A stretch of DNA of 64,000 nt, taken from assembly GCA_026168455.1 (NCBI GenBank), contig CM047426.1, forward strand, positions 86,021,986-86,085,985. Direction: 5' to 3'. Position numbers and translations under genes: made by a program. Numbering within the stretch: position 1 is the stretch's first letter; every line of letters begins with the position of its first letter. Under the pieces are notes generated by a model. That model saw only the letters and a program-made list of their open reading frames with translations. It searched no databases and was not told where the DNA came from. Of this stretch, positions 61,601 through 64,000 are shown piece by piece. The stretch comes from Theocolax elegans. Its lineage: Eukaryota > Arthropoda > Insecta > Hymenoptera > Cerocephalidae.

Positions 61601-64000
61601 AATCTGAAATAATGTGGTAAATATTTGCTATAAAAACTGTCATAACGATGGTAATACGTCCCGCTAGATTTAGATCAATTCTTGAAATGTCATAAAATCG
61701 TTGAATTCAACAGTAGTTATCTTAAAGACCTACCTGAGAAATCGAGAAACCCGCGAAATTCCATAAGATAGAAATGATATTAGCCATTAAGACAAGAGAA
61801 TAAAACTTGCGTGACACGTAAATCACGCCGACAACGCAGAATTCGAGGAATGAAATTTCATTAGGATTATTCGCGTCGACGGAAGAGCGATAGCGACCCA
61901 TTCGCCATGAAATTCAGATTAGCCGAGGATCGCATCAGTCTATTCCCCGTCGATCCTTTTTGCGTCCTTCCGAGCGAGCGAGCCTCCGGGGATAAAGTTA
62001 TATGTCGCCTCGCTCGGAAGTTTGTCCGCGTAGTGGGAGGAAAAAAAACGATAATCGACGTGAAAGCGCATCGCTCGAGGGGCCCCGCAAGCTAAACCTC
62101 CGCATTATTTTCTTTACGAGAAGGTGATTATTCGTCCGGACCTCGGCTTATGGAGATAAATAACGAGGAAGGTTCATGAAAATTACACCGGCCCCATTGT
62201 CCGTGGTATGGAATTAGAATTTTTAGGATCTTGCTGCATTGCGCATTAAATTGTTTCTTCGTTTATTGAACTTTACTGTGTTTCACACGCGTTATTCGAT
62301 TTAAAATTACATTACGTACAAACACTGTCAATGCATTACTTTCTTATTTTAAACGAATATATCACCATTATATTTAATTAATTTTTTAACATTCGAAAAA
62401 AGAAAACAAAATCAAACTAAAAATGCAAATTTTTATTATACACATTTAAAGTTTTGCCAAAAAAATAGAAAAATTTATTTCGTATTAATTTATATTTATG
62501 TATATTTTTTAAAAAAAATTTTAAATATAGACTTATTAAATATTATAATATTTACATATTTCAAAAATGTACGGCAAAAAAATACATAATATTCTTCTCA
62601 TTACAGATATTTAATTATATATTTATCCACATTTCGATTAATGAAAATAGTATATATATATGTATATAAAAGAAGAAAATAAAAAGTTTTTCATAGAATT
62701 TTTAATTAAATTTGCTCATTAGCGCATGTACATGTTTATTCCAAATATATATGAAAATATTGCTTTTACAGTAGACAAGCCAGACATTTAAACGAAGTTT
62801 ACTTTTGATAATATTTAATTTCATATTTGTGAGTTTTAAAGGATTTTATTAAATAACATCATACGGAGATTCTTAAGTGCATTTAATAATTATATTCTTT
62901 AGTTACCAATAAAATCTTACAAACGATAACATCACTATATAGATAATACATTAAACCCGAAAGACTACATTAAGTCGATATGGTTTTAACAATGTCGGAG
63001 AATTTTATTGTACGTATATAACGTTCCGCTACTTACACGGGTGTAATTTCTTTTATGAACATCGATAAGAACAGGTATAAAGAACTTAATAATTTTTATT
63101 ATATTACATTACTTCGTACTAAAGACCACATTGGATTACTTTTTAACGTTTGCAAAAATAAATAGTGAATGGTAAATAATATATATTTAATTTTTGTTTA
63201 TTTCTATTCATTTGAATAAACAATTAGTTACAAAAATAATGGAATATTTAACTTAACCATGTTTGAAAAATCGTGTACAAGAGCAACCCATCTTTTTTAA
63301 AACTTTGAAATAAATATTATACTTTAAGGTTAAAGTTATTAGTTATTTCCATTTCTTCTTCAATTTGAAATTCGTAAGAGTTACAACGCATGTTCTGAAA
63401 ATTTCAACGCATTCCCAAGTACGAATCATCTAATCTAACTGCCTCCTCGATCACCGTCAGCGCCTGAATTCCCAGTCTTTTTCAGATCGCTTCCATTCTT
63501 TACAAAGTAGAACCAATATCGATCGGTTGAAACCTCTGTTTTTCCTCAATAGATCATACAGGGATGAGAAAACCACCGAATATATCGAACCCGGAAGAAT
63601 TTAGTTTCCGAGTGTCGGGTCATGGATTAGCGCGTTTTGGTTTTAATTAGCGATGACCAACTCGAAAGCGAGAGGAAATCGGTCGGAGCTTTGACACTGG
63701 GGAGGTGCTACGGTCAGGACGATTTGCTGGCTTTACCTCCGAATTGTGGCTCTGCGATTTCAATTGCATGCTAAATTTTGCGGCCCGATAGCTCCAGTTT
63801 GGTTTCAATATTTGGAGGATCGCTCACAGTAAAGAGATTATCTTACCTATTGATCGTTTTAAAATTTATGTTATCGAAATATCGATTATTGACATGTGCA
63901 AGCATTCTTTACTCTTCAAACAGAATTCGATCTTTCTTTATTCTTATTTCAAATCTTTTTTTCTTTGTTTTGCGGAAGATAATCTCCAATTAAAATTAAA
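58681..64000 (+). other. Dys: Downstream dystrophin intron (to window edge)
   Basis: No further spectrin-repeat exon is seen up to 64000, so the next intron exceeds 5.3 kb. GC-richer islands lie near 59930-60080, 61800-62180 and 63420-63790. An AAAT-type simple repeat is at about 61079-61112. The short frame at 61907-62095 sits in a GC island and has no recognisable domain. Confidence 0.72.

Noticed and set aside
61907..62095. 62-aa plus frame
   Set aside because: In a GC island, no dystrophin-like repeat, no acceptor/donor pair, and no family recognised.

Overview
The window is AT-rich nuclear DNA from an insect. A bee, ant or wasp is my best guess, from the AT-rich introns dotted with short GC-rich islands; the order is an inference. 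It lies inside one very large plus-strand gene, the insect dystrophin gene (Dys). Only small exons of its central spectrin-repeat rod are coding; most of the rest is intron. The six recognised long-isoform exons are 6888-7018, 8190-8288, 18486-18591, 54391-54602, 57443-57597 and 58491-58680. Each has a matching splice acceptor and donor, and their phases join into one open frame. Start and stop of the long isoform lie outside the window.

The intron at 18592-54390 is about 36 kb and holds two things. The first is an alternative first coding exon (43796-44126). It has its own ATG, encodes 110 residues rich in His, Pro, Gly and Ser, and ends in the same splice phase as exon 18486-18591, so it can join exon 54391-54602. 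I read it as the start of a short dystrophin isoform with an internal promoter, like the short isoforms known in Drosophila.

The second is a sense-oriented, apparently intact Ty3/Gypsy-type LTR retrotransposon (28978-39385). It has about 867-bp LTRs with TG...CA ends, a tRNA-Lys-type primer binding site, gag (729 aa), pol in the -1 frame (protease, RT, RNase H, integrase), a polypurine tract, and no env. The gag-pol overlap carries a textbook -1 frameshift signal. The pol C-terminus carries two AT-hooks, and the element sits in an (AT)n tract. The 5' end is unusual: flank + LTR + leader is present twice in tandem (28786-30375 and 30376-31959), with the second flank copy far more diverged than the LTR. 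A local assembly artefact or an odd duplication would both explain this.

The remaining sequence is intronic: AT-rich DNA, scattered 200-500 bp GC-richer islands of unknown role, and microsatellites. I saw no tRNA, rRNA or CRISPR.
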